Source: Candidatus Parabacteroides intestinigallinarum
GTDB taxonomy: Bacteria > Bacteroidota > Bacteroidia > Bacteroidales > Tannerellaceae
DNA: 64,000 nt
Assembly (NCBI GenBank): GCA_019114945.1
Contig: DXEN01000010.1
Span: forward strand, 62,001-126,000
Direction of reading: 5' to 3'
Each line of letters starts with the position of its first letter. Within the stretch, counting starts at the first letter, position 1. Shown here piece after piece: positions 9,025 to 17,910 of the stretch. The position numbers and the translations under genes are program-made. The notes beneath the pieces are model-generated. The model did no database searches. It was not told the origin of the DNA and saw nothing but the letters and a program-made list of their open reading frames with translations.

Positions 9025-9867
9025 ATGAACAAACAACAACTTTTCGAGAACATACAAAAAAAACGATCCTTCCTTTGCGTAGGATTAGACACGGATATAA
9101 AGAAGATCCCCCAACACCTGCTGGCGGAAGAGGATCCGATGTTCGCTTTCAACAAGGCGATTATCGACGCCACGGCCGATTATTGCGTGGCCTACAAGCC
9201 CAACATGGCGTTCTACGAGAGCGAGGGCGTGAAGGGTATCGTCGCTTTCGAGAAAACGGTCGCTTATTTGCGGGAGAACTATCCGGACCAATTCATCATC
9301 GCCGACGCGAAACGAGGCGACATCGGGAATACGTCCGAGATGTACGCCCGCTCCTTCTTCGACCATATCAAGGTGGACGCCGTGACCGTGGCGCCTTATA
9401 TGGGCGAGGACAGCGTAAAGCCGTTCTTGCTGTATCCGGAAGCGTGGGTCATCCTGCTGGCGCTGACATCGAACAAGGGCTCGCATGATTTCCAACTGAC
9501 GGAAGACGCGAACGGGACACGCCTCTTCGAGAAGGTGCTCCAGAAATCCCAGGAATGGGCCACCGACGAGCAAATGATGTACGTGGTCGGGGCGACGCAA
9601 GGCAAGATGTTCGCGGACATCCGCGAGCACGTTCCCTCGCATTTCCTGCTGGTACCGGGAGTCGGCGCCCAAGGGGGAAGCCTGGCGGAGGTGGTACGCT
9701 ACGGCATGAACGACCAATGCGGCCTCTTGGTCAACTCGTCGCGCGCCATCATCTACGCGGATAAGACAGAGGCGTTCGCCCAGGCGGCACGCGAGGCGGC
9801 ACGTACCGTACAACAAGAAATGGCCGGTTATTTAGCCGATAAAGGAATTATTCCGGGCAAAGCATAG
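9025..9867 (+). CDS. pyrF: Orotidine 5'-phosphate decarboxylase
   Basis: Last step of UMP synthesis: decarboxylates OMP in the cytoplasm. 280 residues, matching the longer type 2 enzymes. [14 protein letters not shown] at the N-terminus and [14 protein letters not shown], which carries the catalytic Asp-Lys-Asp set, are clearly visible, as is the phosphate-binding [11 protein letters not shown]. Its GC content and codon use match prfA, not the restriction genes just upstream. Start is the ATG at 9025, four bases after the endonuclease stop. Confidence 0.96.
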   Translation: MNKQQLFENIQKKRSFLCVGLDTDIKKIPQHLLAEEDPMFAFNKAIIDATADYCVAYKPNMAFYESEGVKGIVAFEKTVAYLRENYPDQFIIADAKRGDIGNTSEMYARSFFDHIKVDAVTVAPYMGEDSVKPFLLYPEAWVILLALTSNKGSHDFQLTEDANGTRLFEKVLQKSQEWATDEQMMYVVGATQGKMFADIREHVPSHFLLVPGVGAQGGSLAEVVRYGMNDQCGLLVNSSRAIIYADKTEAFAQAAREAARTVQQEMAGYLADKGIIPGKA

Positions 9868-9969
9868 GTTATCTGAAGATTTTTCGCCATTTTCGCGGAC
9901 AGACAAAAATAATCAACGACTATTCGTTTGAAAGTCGACGGAGGTAGAACATATAATCGAATAAACAGC

Positions 9970-11013
9970 ATGGAGTTTTCAGCCCAACAAATCGCCCATT
10001 TCCTGCACGGAACGGTTGAAGGCGATCCGGAGGTAAAAGTCAGCAGCTTCTCGAAAATAGAAGAAGGGAAGCCGGGGACTTTGACTTTTTTGGCGAACCT
10101 AAAATACGCGCATCATCTTTATGATACCGAGGCCAGCATCGTCTTGGTAAATAATGATTTCAAACCGGAACAGCCCGTGAGGGCCACGCTCGTCAGGGTA
10201 GAGAACGCGTACGCGTCGCTCGCGATGTTACTGAATTTAGTGGAGCGTTCCAAGAAGCAACGGAAAGGCATCGACCCGTCGGCCTTTATCGCCGCGTCGG
10301 CGACGGTGGGCGACGATTGTTACGTGGGCAACCTCGCCTATATCGGCGAAGGCGCGCGCATCGGGAAGAATTGCATGATCTATCCATTCGCTTATATCGG
10401 CGATAACGTGACGGTCGGCGACCATACGATTTGTTATCCCCACGTCACCATCTACGAGAATTGCGCGGTCGGCGAGCGGTGCATCCTGCACGCCGGATGC
10501 GTGATCGGCGCGGACGGATTCGGCTTCGCGCCCGAGGGAGAGACGTACAAGAAAATCCCCCAACTGGGCAACGTCATCATCGAGGACGACGTGGAGATCG
10601 GCGCCAATACGACCATCGACCGCGCGGTCATGGATTCCACCGTCATCCGCAAGGGCGTGAAACTGGACAACCTCGTGCAAATCGCGCACAACGTGGAGGT
10701 GGGCGAGAACACGGTGATGGCGGCGCAAGTAGGCATCGCCGGCTCCGTGAAAATCGGCAAGCATTGCATGTTCGGCGGGCAAGCGGGCTTGGCGGGCCAT
10801 ATCCGCGTGACCGACCACGTCGTCTTCGGCGCGCAAGCGGGCGTCATCAGCGACGTGAAGGAACCGGCCACCCTCTTGGGGGCACCGGCCATCAACGCGA
10901 AGAACTTCATGCGCTCCAGCGCGATATTCAACCGCCTTCCGGACATTTACCGCACGATCGGGCAGATGCAACGGGAGATCGAACAATTAAAAAACGAATT
11001 ACATAAACAATAA
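9970..11013 (+). CDS. lpxD: UDP-3-O-(3-hydroxyacyl)glucosamine N-acyltransferase
   Basis: Third step of lipid A synthesis: adds the N-linked hydroxyacyl chain to UDP-3-O-acyl-glucosamine. After an N-terminal uridine-binding domain ([12 protein letters not shown]) comes a left-handed beta helix of hexapeptide repeats (about residues 100-310), with the catalytic His in [26 protein letters not shown] start at ATG 9970 (MEFSAQQI), which gives 347 residues and the family's N-terminus. An in-frame TTG at 9928 would add 14 residues that look foreign. Six bases before lpxC-fabZ, so the two form an operon with lpxA. Confidence 0.95.
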   Translation: MEFSAQQIAHFLHGTVEGDPEVKVSSFSKIEEGKPGTLTFLANLKYAHHLYDTEASIVLVNNDFKPEQPVRATLVRVENAYASLAMLLNLVERSKKQRKGIDPSAFIAASATVGDDCYVGNLAYIGEGARIGKNCMIYPFAYIGDNVTVGDHTICYPHVTIYENCAVGERCILHAGCVIGADGFGFAPEGETYKKIPQLGNVIIEDDVEIGANTTIDRAVMDSTVIRKGVKLDNLVQIAHNVEVGENTVMAAQVGIAGSVKIGKHCMFGGQAGLAGHIRVTDHVVFGAQAGVISDVKEPATLLGAPAINAKNFMRSSAIFNRLPDIYRTIGQMQREIEQLKNELHKQ

Positions 11014-11019
11014 GGAGCT

Positions 11020-12405
11020 ATGCAGAAACAAAGAACGCTCGCGGCGAGCTTCTCCTTGAAAGGGAAAGGCTTGCATACGGGACTCGAGATAGAGATCACT
11101 TTCAATCCCGCTCCCGAGAATCACGGATATAAGATCAAACGGGTCGACATGGAAGGGCAACCGACCATCGACGCGCTGGCGGAGAACGTGGCCAGCACGG
11201 ACCGGGGCACGGTGTTGAGCAAGAACGGCGTGACCGTCGGGACCATCGAGCACGCGATGGCGGCCCTGTACGCTTTCGAGATAGACAACTGCCTCATCGA
11301 GGTCAACGCGCCGGAATTCCCCATCCTGGACGGAAGCTCGCGCTTCTTCGCCGAGGCCATCCAGCGGGTCGGCATCGTCGAGCAAGGCGCCCCGAAGGAT
11401 TTCTACATCGTCAAGCACAAGATAGAGGTGAAGGACGAGGAAAGCGGAGCCTCGGTGGTCATCCTGCCGGACGACAAGTTCAGCGCGAACGTGCTGATAT
11501 CGTTCAACTCGCCCGTGCTGTCCAACCAGTTCGCCACGCTGAACGACCTCAGCGAGTTCCCGACCGAGATCGCCGCGTCGCGCACGTTCGTCTTCGTACG
11601 CGAGGTGGAGATGTTGCTGCAACACAACTTAATCAAGGGAGGCGACCTCGACAACGCCATCGTCATCTACGACCAGAAACTCCCGCAAGAGTCGCTGGAT
11701 AAGCTGGCGGATATGATGAACCTCCCGCACAAGCAGCTCCAGGAACTGGGCTACGTGAACAACGAGCCGCTCATGTTCGACAACGAGCCGGCGCGCCACA
11801 AGCTGATCGACGTGATCGGCGACCTCGCCTTGATAGGCCGACCCATCCGCGGGCGCGTCATCGCCACCCGGCCGGGCCACAAAATCAACAACCAGCTGGC
11901 GCGGCTCATCCGCAAGGACATCAAGATAAACAACATACAGGCGCCCGTCTACAATCCGGATCTGGCCCCTATCATGGACGTCAACCGCATCCGCGAGCTC
12001 CTGCCGCACCGCTATCCGTTCCAATTGGTGGACAAGATTATCGAGATAGGCGGGAACTACATCGTAGGCGTCAAGAACATCACGACGGACGAGCCTTTCT
12101 TCCAGGGACACTTCCCGCAAGAGCCTGTCATGCCGGGCGTGCTGCAAATCGAGGCGATGGCGCAGACCGGCGGACTGCTCGTGCTGAACTCCGTGGACGA
12201 GCCGGAGCGCTACTCCACCTATTTCATGACCATCAACAACGTGAAGTTCCGCCAGAAAGTCGTGCCGGGCGACACCTTGATCCTGCGCCTGGAGCTGCTG
12301 GCCCCCATCCGCCGCGGCATATCCACCATGCAAGGCTACGTGTTCGTAGGCGACAAGCTCGTGAGCGAGGCCCAATTCATGGCCCAGATCATAAAGAATA
12401 AGTAA
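11020..12405 (+). CDS. lpxC/fabZ: Bifunctional UDP-3-O-acyl-N-acetylglucosamine deacetylase / 3-hydroxyacyl-ACP dehydratase
   Basis: A fusion common in Bacteroidetes. Residues about 1-305 are LpxC, the zinc-dependent deacetylase that commits the pathway to lipid A. It shows SLKGKGLHTG, the EHAMAAL motif with a zinc-ligand His, and RHKLIDVIGDL. Residues about 315-461 are FabZ, which dehydrates 3-hydroxyacyl-ACP, with the active-site His in LLPHRYPFQLVDK and the Glu in MPGVLQIEAMAQ. Joining them may balance hydroxyacyl use between lipid A and fatty acids, since both draw on the same substrate pool. Lies between lpxD and lpxA, same strand. Confidence 0.96.
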   Translation: MQKQRTLAASFSLKGKGLHTGLEIEITFNPAPENHGYKIKRVDMEGQPTIDALAENVASTDRGTVLSKNGVTVGTIEHAMAALYAFEIDNCLIEVNAPEFPILDGSSRFFAEAIQRVGIVEQGAPKDFYIVKHKIEVKDEESGASVVILPDDKFSANVLISFNSPVLSNQFATLNDLSEFPTEIAASRTFVFVREVEMLLQHNLIKGGDLDNAIVIYDQKLPQESLDKLADMMNLPHKQLQELGYVNNEPLMFDNEPARHKLIDVIGDLALIGRPIRGRVIATRPGHKINNQLARLIRKDIKINNIQAPVYNPDLAPIMDVNRIRELLPHRYPFQLVDKIIEIGGNYIVGVKNITTDEPFFQGHFPQEPVMPGVLQIEAMAQTGGLLVLNSVDEPERYSTYFMTINNVKFRQKVVPGDTLILRLELLAPIRRGISTMQGYVFVGDKLVSEAQFMAQIIKNK

Positions 12406-12429
12406 TCAAAAAGATAAAACAGAGAAAGA

Positions 12430-13218
12430 ATGAATATATCACCATTAGCGGTCGTCCACCCCGAGGCCCGGCTGGGCGAGAACGTGACCATCGACCCGTT
12501 CGCCGTCATCGAGAAAGATGTCACCATCGGCGATAATTGCCACGTATTCCCGCACGCGGTCATCCTGGACGGCGCCCGCATCGGGAAAAACTGCCGCATA
12601 TTCCCCGGGGCGGTCATAGCCGGCATCCCGCAGGACCTGAAGTTCAAAGGCGAGATAACGACGGCCGAGATAGGCGACAACACGACCATCCGCGAGTGCG
12701 TGACGGTGAACCGCGGCACGGCCTCGAAGGGCAAGACCATCGTCGGCAACGACTGCCTCATCATGGCCTACTCGCACGTGGCGCACGACTGCGTGCTGAA
12801 GGACCACATCATCGTCGGCAACGCCTCGCAGATAGCGGGCGAGGTGGAGATCGACGACTACGCCATCGTGAGCGGCGGCTCGCTGGTGCACCAGTTCACC
12901 CGCATCTCCAAGCACGTGATGATACAAGGCGGCTCGCGCATCGGGAAGGACATCCCGCCCTACACGCTCATCGGCCGCGACCCCATCGTGTATTGCGGCA
13001 TCAACATCGTCGGCCTGCGCCGCCGGGGCTTCACGAACCAGCAGGTCTTCCTCATCCAGGACATCTACCGCACGCTCTACACGCGCGGCCTGAACAACAC
13101 CGACGCGCTGAAAGCCATCGAGACGGAGTACGAGCCGTGCGAGGAGCGCGACTTGATACTCGACTTCATCAAGAGCTCCAAGCGAGGCATCGTGCGCGGC
13201 TCTATCGACGAGTTATAA
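12430..13218 (+). CDS. lpxA: Acyl-ACP--UDP-N-acetylglucosamine O-acyltransferase
   Basis: First lipid A step: moves a 3-hydroxyacyl chain from ACP to UDP-GlcNAc. 262 residues. Hexapeptide-repeat beta helix from the start (ISPLAVVHPEARLGENVTIDPFAVIEK), the catalytic His in MAYSHVAHDCVLKDH, and the C-terminal helical acyl-ACP-binding part with LRRRGFTNQQV. Last gene of the lpxD, lpxC-fabZ, lpxA cluster. It is followed by a 678 bp region without genes that holds an inverted repeat and a hairpin array. Confidence 0.96.
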   Translation: MNISPLAVVHPEARLGENVTIDPFAVIEKDVTIGDNCHVFPHAVILDGARIGKNCRIFPGAVIAGIPQDLKFKGEITTAEIGDNTTIRECVTVNRGTASKGKTIVGNDCLIMAYSHVAHDCVLKDHIIVGNASQIAGEVEIDDYAIVSGGSLVHQFTRISKHVMIQGGSRIGKDIPPYTLIGRDPIVYCGINIVGLRRRGFTNQQVFLIQDIYRTLYTRGLNNTDALKAIETEYEPCEERDLILDFIKSSKRGIVRGSIDEL

Positions 13219-13251
13219 AGACCGATAAAAAATTCCAGCATAGCCTTTAAC

Positions 13252-13397
13252 GCTGTGTCGAATAGCGGAAAAGCACGCAGACGACGCGGATTGGGCAGAT
13301 GAACGCAGACTTATTTAATTATAAATCAAGAAAAATAATCCGCGTTCATCTGCGCCCTCTGCGTCGTCCGCGTGCCAATACCTAATTTTGACACAGC
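13252..13397. repeat. Long imperfect inverted repeat downstream of lpxA
   Basis: Outer arms GCTGTGTC (13252-13259) and GACACAGC (13390-13397) enclose long inner arms at 13273-13310 and about 13339-13375, both built on GCACGC(A/G)GACGACGC and GCAGATGAACGC. The centre (13311-13338) is AT-rich. The stem could fold in RNA or DNA. The motif resembles dispersed GC-rich palindromes I have seen between Bacteroidetes genes. No gene seen inside. Confidence 0.8.
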
Positions 13398-13418
13398 CTC
13401 AAATCGGAAGCACGTTCA

Positions 13419-13782
13419 ATTTCTCCCAATGACGGTTGGGAGAAATTCGGAGGGCTTGTTATTTCTCTCAATGATGATTGGGAGAAATTTTAAGGGCTTG
13501 TTATTTCTCTCAATGATGATTGGGAGAAATTTTGAGGGCTTGTTATTTCTCTCAATGATGATTGGGAGAAATTTGGAGGGCTTATTATTTCTCCCAAAGA
13601 TGTTTGGGAGAAATTTTAAGGGCTTGTTATTTCTCCCAATGATGTTTGGGAGAAATTTTAAGGGCTTGTTATTTCTCTCAATGATGATTGGGAGAAATTT
13701 TGAGGGCTTTTTATTTCTCTCAAAGATGTTTGGGAGAAATTTGGAGGGCTTTTTATTTCTCTCAAAGATGTTTGGGAGAAAT
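13419..13782 (+). repeat. Nine tandem 42 bp units, each a 28-base hairpin plus a 14-base spacer
   Basis: Units start at 13419, 13461, 13503, 13545, 13587, 13629, 13671, 13713 and 13755 with no length variation. Each has arms of the type ATTTCTCYCAAW and WTTGGGAGAAAT around a GATG loop (GACG in unit 1), then a spacer with AGGGCTT. The pair next to the loop is T-A in four units and A-T in three. The pair at arm position 8 is C-G or T-G, which is a wobble only in RNA read from the plus strand. Because 42 is divisible by three, long open frames run through both strands, but I do not take them as genes. The last spacer runs into unrelated sequence; I see nothing else up to 13896. Confidence 0.9.
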
Positions 13783-13896
13783 CCGGAGCGGCCGACGCGC
13801 CTCGCGGTCTCTCTTCCTTTCAGAAAAATACCCGCGCGATAGCGGCATATCAATATTTTTACTACTTTTGACCCAACTTTAAACAAAGAATAAATT

Positions 13897-14460
13897 ATGG
13901 TATTTAGATTTTTGATATTATCGGACGAGGTGGACGATTTCAAGCGCGAGATCAAGATCGACTCGGAAGCGACGTTTCTGGATCTGCAAAACGCGATCCT
14001 CGACTCAGTAGGCTATACAAAAGACCAGATGACCTCCTTCTTCATCTGCGATGACGACTGGAGCAAGAAAACCGAGATAACGCTGGTGGAGATGGACACC
14101 GCGTCCGACGAGGACAATTACGTGATGGCCGACACGCGGCTGGACGAGCTGCTGGAGGACGAGCACCAAAAGATGCTCTTCGTGTTCGACTATATGACCG
14201 AGCGGGCCTTCTTCATGGAGTTGCGGGAGATTATCCCCGGAACGGATCTCGACGCGCCGATATGCAGCAAGTCGAAAGGCGTACCGCCCGCGCAGCTGGT
14301 ATCGTTCGAGGAGTTCGAGGCGAAAAGCGGCACGAGCGGCGAGATTGGCGAGGATTTCTACGGGGATTCCGAGTACGACATCGACGAGCTGGATCGCGAC
14401 GGCTTCGAGGGGCTGGGCGACGGCCCGATGGACAACCCTTACGACGACGACCGCTATTGA
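13897..14460 (+). CDS. Acidic pRiA4b ORF-3-like protein
   Basis: 187 residues, resembling the plasmid pRiA4b ORF-3 family ([20 protein letters not shown] at the start, then [17 protein letters not shown] and [12 protein letters not shown]). That family has no settled biochemical role. The last 70 residues are very acidic ([22 protein letters not shown]), which suggests a charged, probably disordered tail. Its stop codon overlaps the miaA start (TGATG), so the two are translationally coupled. Family call from pattern memory; function unknown. Confidence 0.7.
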   Translation: MVFRFLILSDEVDDFKREIKIDSEATFLDLQNAILDSVGYTKDQMTSFFICDDDWSKKTEITLVEMDTASDEDNYVMADTRLDELLEDEHQKMLFVFDYMTERAFFMELREIIPGTDLDAPICSKSKGVPPAQLVSFEEFEAKSGTSGEIGEDFYGDSEYDIDELDRDGFEGLGDGPMDNPYDDDRY

Positions 14461-15377
14461 TGGACAACAACCTTGTCGTACTGCTGGGGCCTACCGGGGT
14501 CGGGAAAACGGAATTGAGCCTGCGGATAGCGGAACGGCTCGACGCCCCCATCATCTCCGCCGATTCCCGGCAGCTCTTCCGCGACCTGCCCATCGGCACC
14601 GCCGCGCCGACAAAGGAACAGCGGGAGCGCGTCGCGCATTATATGGTGGGCACGCTCTCGCTGGACGATTATTACAGCGCCAGCCAGTTCGAGCAAGACG
14701 TGATGGCGCTGCTGGGGGAACTGTACCGAAGCCGCCGGACGGTCGTCATGACGGGCGGCTCGATGATGTATATCGACGCCGTGTGCGACGGGATAGACGA
14801 CATACCGACCGTCACGCCCGACATCCGCGAGGCGGTGTACAAGCAATTCGAGGCCGAGGGCCTCGCCCCGCTCCTCGCCGAGCTGAGAGAGAAAGACCCC
14901 ATCCATTACGAGGCGGTCGACCGCCAGAACCACAAACGGGTTCTCCACGCCGTGGAGATTTGCCGCCTGACGGGCCAACCCTATTCCTCCTTCCGGACGC
15001 GGACCAAAAAAGAGCGCCCGTTCCGCGTCGTCAAGATCGGGCTGAACCGGGAACGGGAGGAGCTGTACGACCGCGTCAACCGGCGGGTCGACCAGATGAT
15101 GGCCGACGGGCTGCTGGAGGAAGCCCGGCGGGTGTATCCCTATCGCCACCTCAACTCGCTGAACACGGTGGGCTACAAGGAATTATTCAAATACATCGAC
15201 GGGGAATGGACGCTGGACATGGCCGTGGAGAAAATCAAGCGGAACTCGCGCGTCTACGCCCGCAAGCAGATGACCTGGTTCAAGAAAGACCCCGCCATCG
15301 CCTGGTTCCATCCCGACCAGGAGGCGGATATCATGGAATTCCTGCGGAAACAAATAGAGGCGGGCGACGACCGCTAA
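14460..15377 (+). CDS. miaA: tRNA dimethylallyltransferase
   Basis: Adds the dimethylallyl group to N6 of A37 in tRNAs reading UNN codons. 305 residues from the ATG at 14460, which overlaps the previous stop. P-loop [12 protein letters not shown] at residues 10-21, [20 protein letters not shown] shortly after, then the [13 protein letters not shown] segment, and the C-terminal [15 protein letters not shown] and YARKQMTWF motifs. Longer upstream starts in the same frame only read through the acidic gene and are not credible. Confidence 0.95.
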   Translation: MDNNLVVLLGPTGVGKTELSLRIAERLDAPIISADSRQLFRDLPIGTAAPTKEQRERVAHYMVGTLSLDDYYSASQFEQDVMALLGELYRSRRTVVMTGGSMMYIDAVCDGIDDIPTVTPDIREAVYKQFEAEGLAPLLAELREKDPIHYEAVDRQNHKRVLHAVEICRLTGQPYSSFRTRTKKERPFRVVKIGLNREREELYDRVNRRVDQMMADGLLEEARRVYPYRHLNSLNTVGYKELFKYIDGEWTLDMAVEKIKRNSRVYARKQMTWFKKDPAIAWFHPDQEADIMEFLRKQIEAGDDR

Positions 15378-15433
15378 CGCGTATGTCGTCCGTCCCGCCT
15401 CTCGTCCCACGCCGACGAATATAAAATCAAGGC

Positions 15434-16651
15434 TTACCCCTCGTCCGCCAAGCAGGCGTCCAAGTCGCGGGTAAGTCGCTCCTTGTCCAAATGCTGCCCG
15501 ATGAAGACAATCTTCTCCATCCGGTCGCCATACTTCTTGTCCCAATCCCGCATCAATCCGGGCTCTTGCCGCATCAACTCTATCAGGTCCTCCTCCGGGG
15601 CCGTGGCATACCACAGGCCGGCTTGCGACAATTGCTTCTGCCGCCCCGCCTGCTCGAAGAGGAACGACATATCCTTGTTGTGGCTGAAATAGCAAACGCC
15701 TTTCGCCCGGATGACGTTACGCGGCCACTGGGTAGCGACGAAGCGGTCGAACTTATGGATGTCGAACGGCGGCCGGCGATAATACACGAACGTGCCGATG
15801 CCGTATTCCTCCACCTCGCCTCCCTCGTGGTGATGGTGGTGATGCCCATGGTCGTGGTCGTGGCCGTGCTCCTCATGCTCATGGTCGTGGTCGTGCTCCT
15901 CCAGCTCGGAGAGGGGTCGCTCGATGCCCCGTATCCAGCCGGCCGAGGTGGCGACACGCTCGAAATCGAACAAGCCGGTATGGATGAGCTTGTCGATATC
16001 CACGTTAGCGTAATCGCACTCCAGGATCCGCGCCCCGGGCTGCAACACGCGCAGGATGCGCCTGACGCGGGCCAACTCATCCAACTTCACCTCGGACGCC
16101 TTGTTCAGCAGGATGATGTTGCAGAACTCGATTTGCTGCGTGATAAGGTTCTCGATATCCTCCTCGCCGATGCCCTCGCGCTCCAAATCGTCGCCGCAGG
16201 CGAACTCGTCCCGCAAGCGAAGGGCGTCCACCACGGTGACGATGCAATCCAGGCGGCAGATGCCATATTTCGTATAGGCGGCGCCCAGGCGGGGAATCGA
16301 GCAAATGGTCTGCGCGATCGGCTCCGGCTCGCAAATGCCGCTCGCCTCGATCACGATATAGTCGAAGCGCCCCATCCGCGTCAGTTCCTGTATCTGCTCG
16401 ATTAAATCGGTCTTCAAGGTACAACAGATACAACCGTTCTGGAGGGCCACCAGGCTATCGTCCTTCTTCCCCACCACGCCGCCTTTCTGAATCAAGTCGG
16501 CGTCGATGTTCACCTCGCCGATGTCGTTCACGATCACCGCGAACCTCACGCCGCGCTCGTTGGCGAGAATCCGGTTCACCAACGTCGTCTTCCCGCTTCC
16601 CAAATAGCCGGTCAGAAGCAAGACCGGGATTTCTTTCGCTTTCATCTCCAT
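15434..16651 (-). CDS. CobW/ZNG1-family metallochaperone GTPase
   Basis: G3E-family GTPase likely to hand zinc or another metal to client proteins in the cytoplasm. Walker A GYLGSGKTTLVNRIL lies near the N-terminus, the CxCC metal site appears as NGCICCTLKTDL, and a very His/Asp/Glu-rich stretch (about residues 250-275) is a metal-binding linker ahead of the C-terminal CobW_C domain (VYYRRPPFDIHKFDRFV). The G4 motif reads NKAS rather than NKxD. 405 residues. The metal cannot be told from sequence and I see no Zur-type operator. Opposite strand to miaA. Confidence 0.85.
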   Translation of the reverse strand: MEMKAKEIPVLLLTGYLGSGKTTLVNRILANERGVRFAVIVNDIGEVNIDADLIQKGGVVGKKDDSLVALQNGCICCTLKTDLIEQIQELTRMGRFDYIVIEASGICEPEPIAQTICSIPRLGAAYTKYGICRLDCIVTVVDALRLRDEFACGDDLEREGIGEEDIENLITQQIEFCNIILLNKASEVKLDELARVRRILRVLQPGARILECDYANVDIDKLIHTGLFDFERVATSAGWIRGIERPLSELEEHDHDHEHEEHGHDHDHGHHHHHHEGGEVEEYGIGTFVYYRRPPFDIHKFDRFVATQWPRNVIRAKGVCYFSHNKDMSFLFEQAGRQKQLSQAGLWYATAPEEDLIELMRQEPGLMRDWDKKYGDRMEKIVFIGQHLDKERLTRDLDACLADEG

Positions 16652-16681
16652 GGATTCCTCCTCCTTTATTATTATAAACGA

Positions 16682-17053
16682 TTACTTCATAAACACGAAA
16701 TAGACAGCCAGCACCAGGCAGATACACGCCGCGAGATGATTCCAATGGAACGTCTCGCCCTTGAACGCCGTGGCGCTGAATATCACGAAAACGACCAGCG
16801 TGATCACCTCCTGTATCACCTTCAGCTGCATCAAGCTGAAAGGCCCCCCGTTGTCGCGGAACCCGATCCGGTTGGCCGGCACCTGGAAGCAATACTCGAA
16901 GAAGGCCAGCAGCCAGCTGAAAAGAATCACGCCAATCAGCGGAAGATGGTCGAACCAACTGAACTGTTGCCGCATCTTCAAGTGGCCGTACCACGCGCAT
17001 GTCATAAAGACATTCGAGACGATCAATAATAAAACCGTATAAACTCCTTGCAT
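16682..17053 (-). CDS. DMT-family small membrane protein (DUF486)
   Basis: 123 residues with four hydrophobic segments (about 3-20, 37-53, 75-95 and 103-120), so an inner-membrane protein. FMTCAWYGHLK and the QVPANRIGF segment match the DUF486 family, which is placed in the drug/metabolite transporter group without a known substrate. One base after the ttcA stop on the same strand and ahead of the CobW-like gene, so the three may be cotranscribed. Confidence 0.8.
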   Translation of the reverse strand: MQGVYTVLLLIVSNVFMTCAWYGHLKMRQQFSWFDHLPLIGVILFSWLLAFFEYCFQVPANRIGFRDNGGPFSLMQLKVIQEVITLVVFVIFSATAFKGETFHWNHLAACICLVLAVYFVFMK

Positions 17054-17054
17054 T

Positions 17055-17798
17055 CTATCTTGATTTTCGAGGTAAATAATCTTCCTGTATATTCGTCATG
17101 CTGCCCCAGAGGCTATAACGGGCCCCCGGATGGATCGCCTCCATCCGAGCCAGCAACTCCTTCATCGCCGAGCGGTTGGACCCCGACTCGTACGGGCAAT
17201 TCCTCGTCTGCTCCCGGTAGCCCCGCCAGCGGGCGAGCCAACGCAACTCCTTCTCCTCCACCAAACAGAGCGGACGGATAATCTCCATCTCGAACTTGTC
17301 CATCTTGAGGCGCGGGGGCATCGTGCCGAAAGCCCCTTGGTGAACCAGGTTCATCAAGAGCGTCTCCAGCAAATCGTCCTGATGGTGGCCCAGGGCGATT
17401 TTATGGCAGCCCCGCTCCTTGGCGAGCTCGAACAACGCCTTCCGGCGCGTCCACGAACAAAGGAAGCAAGGGGATTTCCGCCGGTCCGTCGAGGCATCGA
17501 AGCCGGTCTCCACGGTCAGCAAAGGCAGGTTCCGTTCCTCCAAGAAGCGGCTTACATACGCCAAGTCCGCTTGATAAGGGATATTCGTCATGACGACATG
17601 GGCAACCACCAGCTCAAAGCGGGGGTTGAATATCCTCGACCGGCGCTCCAGCAAATCGACCAGCGCCAGCGAGTCCTTGCCGCCGGATAGCCCGACCAGA
17701 ATACGGTCGCCATCGGCGATCAATCCATACTCGAAAATCGCCCGCTTCACCTTCTCCTCTATCTTCCGAAACGCACGTTCGTCTTCCGTCAAACTCAT
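17055..17798 (-). CDS. ttcA: TtcA-like tRNA 2-thiocytidine synthetase
   Basis: Thiolates C32 of certain tRNAs in an ATP-dependent reaction that uses an iron-sulfur cluster. PP-loop GLSGGKDSLALVDLL (about residues 34-48), the CFLC motif with following RRKALF, and ALGHHQDDLLETLLMN are typical of the TtcA/TtuA group. 247 residues. A further Cys in RNCPYESGSNR could be the third cluster ligand. TtcA rather than TtuA because the N-terminal zinc finger of TtuA is absent. Confidence 0.85.
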   Translation of the reverse strand: MSLTEDERAFRKIEEKVKRAIFEYGLIADGDRILVGLSGGKDSLALVDLLERRSRIFNPRFELVVAHVVMTNIPYQADLAYVSRFLEERNLPLLTVETGFDASTDRRKSPCFLCSWTRRKALFELAKERGCHKIALGHHQDDLLETLLMNLVHQGAFGTMPPRLKMDKFEMEIIRPLCLVEEKELRWLARWRGYREQTRNCPYESGSNRSAMKELLARMEAIHPGARYSLWGSMTNIQEDYLPRKSR

Positions 17799-17870
17799 CC
17801 CATTCAGTTTACGAGCGCGAAATTATACATTTATCCATTCGATTCGCATCTCCCCTTTAAAAAATATACG

Positions 17871-17878
17871 TACCTTTG
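17871..17878 (+). promoter_or_regulatory. Bacteroides-type -7 box upstream of the TPR/PD40 gene
   Basis: TACCTTTG matches TAnnTTTG exactly, 33 bases before the chosen start codon. No convincing -33 box. Confidence 0.45.
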
Positions 17879-17910
17879 AGACGTAAATTTTATAAATCAG
17901 ACTGAACAAT

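Noticed and set aside
9928..9969. TTG start that would extend lpxD by 14 codons
   Set aside because: The ATG at 9970 begins the family's usual N-terminus (MEFSAQQI); the extension has no support.
13419..13782. CRISPR array
   Set aside because: Spacers are only 14 bases and nearly identical to one another, and no cas genes are present; it is a tandem hairpin repeat.
13372..13955. Long open frames on both strands across the 42 bp repeats (157 codons plus, 180 codons minus)
   Set aside because: The unit length is a multiple of three, so both strands stay open automatically. Changes between units are mostly amino-acid changing in both frames but keep the hairpin paired.
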